Assembly (NCBI GenBank): GCA_023430685.1
Contig: JAEYZH010000172.1
Coordinates: forward strand, 1 to 38,533
Direction: 5' to 3'
Source of the DNA: Pseudomonadota bacterium
GTDB lineage: Bacteria; Pseudomonadota; Gammaproteobacteria; Xanthomonadales; Rhodanobacteraceae
Length of the DNA stretch: 38,533 nucleotides
The position numbers and the translations under genes are program-made. Below the pieces are notes generated by a model. That model was not told where the DNA came from and did no database searches. It saw only the letters and a program-made list of their open reading frames with translations. The stretch's first letter is position 1. Every line of letters starts with the position of its first letter. This document shows positions 35,654 to 38,533 of this stretch, in pieces.

Positions 35654-38533
35654 TCAGGCGGGTTCCGGGAGCACGATCCAGGGCGGTGGAGGCTCCGCAG
35701 CGGACGGCGGCGTGTCCGGCGCGGCGTGCTCTTCGCGCGCGGGCGCGGGCGGTTCCGGCTGCGCCTGCGCGCCACCCGGGCGCGTGCGCGGGAGCACCGT
35801 GATCTCGGGTTTCTCCCACGAACCGGTCACGTGGTAGCGACGCTCGACCGCCTTGCCGATCGGCTTGTTGAGGATGCCCTGCATCACGAGCCCGGCCGCG
35901 GCGCCGACCGGACCCGCGGCGATCGCGCCGACGATCGGCAGGGTCGCGCCCGCATGCGGCGTGACGTCCATGAACTGGTCGTAATCCTTCGCGCGCAAGC
36001 CGGTGCGGCCCGTCACGAGCACGTCGGCGGCGGGGCTCTCGATGCGCAGGTCATCGGTCCAGGCGTTGCCGTCGGCGAGGCGGAACCGGCCCGTGATCGA
36101 ATTGAAACCCAGGCCAGAACGGAAGAAGTCGCTGAAGTCGAGGCTGAGCCGCCGCGGCACTTCGGTCAGCGAGAACAGCCCGAAGATGCGCCCGGCGCCC
36201 GGCTCGACATCGAGGATGCGCCCGCCCGCGACGTCGATCGACAGGCTGCCGTCGAGCTTGTCGAGCGCGAAAGCGGACGGCGGCCCCGGGAAGCGCGCAT
36301 CGATGCGTGCGCGCGTGTCGCCGCCGTCGATGAGCCCGGGGAACCCCAGCGCGCCCATCATGTCGCCGAGGTTGCGCGCGGCGAGCTCGACCACCAGCTG
36401 CGTGCGGCTGTCGGCGGCGCCGCCGGTCCATTCGCCGCGCGCATCCATGCGGATGTTCGGCGACTGCGCGGCGAGTCGATCGATGCGCATGCCGCCCGCG
36501 AACGGCGTGCTCTCGAACTGCGCCGCACCGAAACTCGCCTCGTCGAGGCGGAAATCGTCGATGACGACATGCAGCGGCGGAACGCTCGCGGGCGCCACGC
36601 GCGTGACCGTGGACGCATCGGGCGCGTCCGGCGGCGCCGCGGGCCAGTGCACGCGCGCGAAATCGGCGCGGATGCCGCGACCGATCAGGTTCGCGCTCGG
36701 GATCTCGACCGTGCCCGAGAGCGACGCGCCGTCGAGGCGCAGGCGCGTCGCGTCGGCATCCGCCTCGAGCACCACGCGCATGTCGGCGAAGTGACGGCTC
36801 GCGAGCAGCAGGTCGTCGACCGAGACGTCGATGCCGCGCAGCAGGCCCGAGGTTGCGCCCGCTGCATCGCCGGCGAGTTCCATCCACGCACCCGCGTCGA
36901 GAACCGGCATCCGACCCGTGACCCTGAGGCCTTGCGCGCGCGGCGCGTCCGCCGCTGCACCGCCGAACGCGACGTCGGCGGCGAACGCGCGGTCCGCCGC
37001 GGGCAACACGCCACGCGCATGGACGAGATTGCCGAGGCGCGCGTCGAACGGCTTGCCGGCTTGCGGCAGCTCGAGCTCGAGCTGGAACGGCATCGCCTGC
37101 GCCGCCGTCTTCGCGAAAGGCGCGGGCAGGTCGATCGCGATGCCTTGCAGGTTGCTCGAGATCTCGAGCCGGGTACGTTCGGCGCCGGCATCCTCGATCG
37201 CGAGCCGGGCGCTCCACGGCGCCTCGCCCGGGAAACGACCGACCAGCGGCAGCAACGCGGGCGCATCCGCGAACACGGCCGACGCCGGCCAGGTACCGTC
37301 GAGGCTCGCCTCGAGCGCATTGCGCGGATCCTTCGCGGTGCTCCCGATCGCGATCGACAGCGTCGACGCGCGCTCGCGGAATCCGACCGCGAGCGCGTCG
37401 GCCGCGAAGCCGTCCTGCACGAATCGCAGGGGACCGGTCGCGCCGGTGAACGCGAGGCCCTGGCGCGCGAGATCGATGCGCGCATCGCGCAACGCGATCG
37501 TGCCCTCGAGCTTGACGGCGTCGGTGTCGGCGATCGGGAGCTGCATGCCGAACGTGACCTCGCCGCGGCCGCCGACCGAGAGGCCGTCCAGTTGCTCGCG
37601 GAAACGACGTCCGACCGGCGTCGCGCGCAGGTAGCCCAGCAGGTCGGCGCCGCTACCCCTGCCTTGCGCTTCCAGTTCCAGCAACGCGTCGCCGAACTCC
37701 GCGATGGACGCGTGCGCGGGCGCGACCTCGAGGTTCATCGTGCGCAGCGCATCCGCCTGCACGTCGAGGCCCTTGTTGACGAAACGCGCGATCGCGTCGA
37801 TGCGTTCGGCCGGCGGCCAGTCCGGATGGAAGTCGAGCGTCGCCTCGTGCACCTCGGCTTGCGCGAGGAACAGGCCGGTGCGGTCGTTGAATGGCCAGTC
37901 CGCGAGGTCACCGCGCACGATCGCGCGACCGCTGACGGTGCCGCCGACCAGCGCACGGTCCAGCCACGACATCGCGTTCGGTGACATCACGCGCAGCGGC
38001 CAGAACAGTTTCGCCGCGACCACCTCGCCGTGCGTCGCGACCGCCTGCAGGTCCACGTGCGGACGCCTCCCCGCGCGCAGGTCGACCTCGCCGCGCAGCT
38101 CGCCGCCGTAGCCTTCGCCTTCGAACACGAGGGATTCGGTGCCCAGTTGCCAGCCATCGCCGGCAGGGTGCGCGACGAGTTCGCCGCCGATCGAGGCGAA
38201 CAGGAACGGCCGGCGGAACAGCAACGGATAGTCGACGCGCAGCGCCTGTGCCGGCAGCTCCAGCAGCAGCGCGCCTGCGTCGCCCTGCAGGTCGATATCG
38301 ATGCGCTCGATCCCCGGTACCGCGCCGACGCTCGACACGCCCGCATCGCGCGCGCTCAACGCGAGTTCGAATGCATCGCGTCCGCGCCAGTCGAGCGTCG
38401 CGCGTTCGAGCCGGCCGCGCGGTCGGGCCGAATAGAGCCAGCGTCGCGCGCCCGCGGGCAAGGCATCGGACAGCATCGCGAGGTCGCCCGTGGCCTGCAG
38501 CGGCCACGCGTCGATCCCGGCGCGCCAGTGCGG
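35654..38533 (-). CDS. yhdP: YhdP-family (TIGR02099) protein, C-terminal part
   Basis: A large AsmA-like envelope protein; the family (YhdP, TamB and relatives) is implicated in phospholipid transport to the outer membrane. The gene runs off the right edge, so only its last 959 codons are seen; the N-terminal membrane anchor is outside. Beta-rich sequence dominates: FWPLRVMSPNAMSWLDRALV (a YhdP block), FNDRTGLFLAQAEVHEATLD, and the C-terminal AsmA_2 region with GLFSLTEVPRRLSLDFSDFF and GLGFNSITGRFRLADG. The TPHAGATLPIVGAIAAGPVG segment is the most conserved end of the family. A Pro/Ala/Glu-rich tail of about 40 residues follows. yhdP-tldD order is conserved in gammaproteobacteria. Confidence 0.93.
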   Translation of the reverse strand, partial: PHWRAGIDAWPLQATGDLAMLSDALPAGARRWLYSARPRGRLERATLDWRGRDAFELALSARDAGVSSVGAVPGIERIDIDLQGDAGALLLELPAQALRVDYPLLFRRPFLFASIGGELVAHPAGDGWQLGTESLVFEGEGYGGELRGEVDLRAGRRPHVDLQAVATHGEVVAAKLFWPLRVMSPNAMSWLDRALVGGTVSGRAIVRGDLADWPFNDRTGLFLAQAEVHEATLDFHPDWPPAERIDAIARFVNKGLDVQADALRTMNLEVAPAHASIAEFGDALLELEAQGRGSGADLLGYLRATPVGRRFREQLDGLSVGGRGEVTFGMQLPIADTDAVKLEGTIALRDARIDLARQGLAFTGATGPLRFVQDGFAADALAVGFRERASTLSIAIGSTAKDPRNALEASLDGTWPASAVFADAPALLPLVGRFPGEAPWSARLAIEDAGAERTRLEISSNLQGIAIDLPAPFAKTAAQAMPFQLELELPQAGKPFDARLGNLVHARGVLPAADRAFAADVAFGGAAADAPRAQGLRVTGRMPVLDAGAWMELAGDAAGATSGLLRGIDVSVDDLLLASRHFADMRVVLEADADATRLRLDGASLSGTVEIPSANLIGRGIRADFARVHWPAAPPDAPDASTVTRVAPASVPPLHVVIDDFRLDEASFGAAQFESTPFAGGMRIDRLAAQSPNIRMDARGEWTGGAADSRTQLVVELAARNLGDMMGALGFPGLIDGGDTRARIDARFPGPPSAFALDKLDGSLSIDVAGGRILDVEPGAGRIFGLFSLTEVPRRLSLDFSDFFRSGLGFNSITGRFRLADGNAWTDDLRIESPAADVLVTGRTGLRAKDYDQFMDVTPHAGATLPIVGAIAAGPVGAAAGLVMQGILNKPIGKAVERRYHVTGSWEKPEITVLPRTRPGGAQAQPEPPAPAREEHAAPDTPPSAAEPPPPWIVLPEPA

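Overview
The window is 38.5 kb of high-GC, gene-dense bacterial chromosome. Gene content, gene order (miaA-hfq-hflX-hflK-hflC-DUF2065-purA; rnr-rlmB; darP divergent from pmbA; yhdP-tldD) and protein wording point to a gammaproteobacterium of the Xanthomonadales/Lysobacterales type. This placement is inferred from recognised families, not from a search. TGA, TAA and TAG all serve as ordinary stops here, and GTG and TTG starts are common.

Layout. 1-490: a REP-like inverted repeat and a small FmdB-type zinc-ribbon protein. 560-5293: a phosphate-uptake cluster pstS-pstC-pstA-pstB-phoU, preceded by an 11-bp-phased array that looks like a PhoB-binding region. 5394-8531: rlmB and rnr on the minus strand, convergent with phoU across an inverted repeat. 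8670-8883: a tRNA-Leu(CAG) gene with a clear promoter and terminator. 8895-11738: a doubtful small ORF, a coiled-coil/XRE-type DNA-binding protein, a small helical protein and a secreted beta-helix protein. 11839-14988: a tandem glycine riboswitch driving gcvP, which is interrupted by one in-frame TGA. 15108-17771: REP-like hairpins, a DUF2238 membrane protein, a second small helical protein related to the first, and a seven-bladed FG-GAP propeller protein. 17817-24930 (minus): the classical miaA/hfq/hfl/purA super-operon, headed here by a stand-alone receiver-domain protein. 25426-30911 (plus): tdh, tilS, xseB, ispA and a POT-family peptide transporter. 30923-31384: a 178-bp tandem repeat built of REP-like hairpins. 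31438-38533: DUF4870 protein, pmbA (tldE), darP, tldD and the 3' part of yhdP.

How the genes work together. PstSCAB imports phosphate and PhoU couples transport to Pho signalling; no phoB/phoR is present in the window. Rnr, RlmB, DarP, Hfq, HflX, MiaA and TilS form a large RNA and ribosome maintenance set. HflK/HflC modulate FtsH. TldD and PmbA (TldE) are the two subunits of one metalloprotease and flank darP. Gcv and Tdh belong to glycine/threonine metabolism.

Most notable points: the single-codon nonsense in an otherwise intact gcvP; the 11-bp-phased array upstream of pstS; a probable CTG start for hflX; the pair of small proteins sharing a C-terminal helix; the nested tandem repeat; a DGFE-type C-terminal tail on the beta-helix protein; and a receiver protein translationally coupled to miaA. 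I found no CRISPR array, prophage, transposase or clear defence system.
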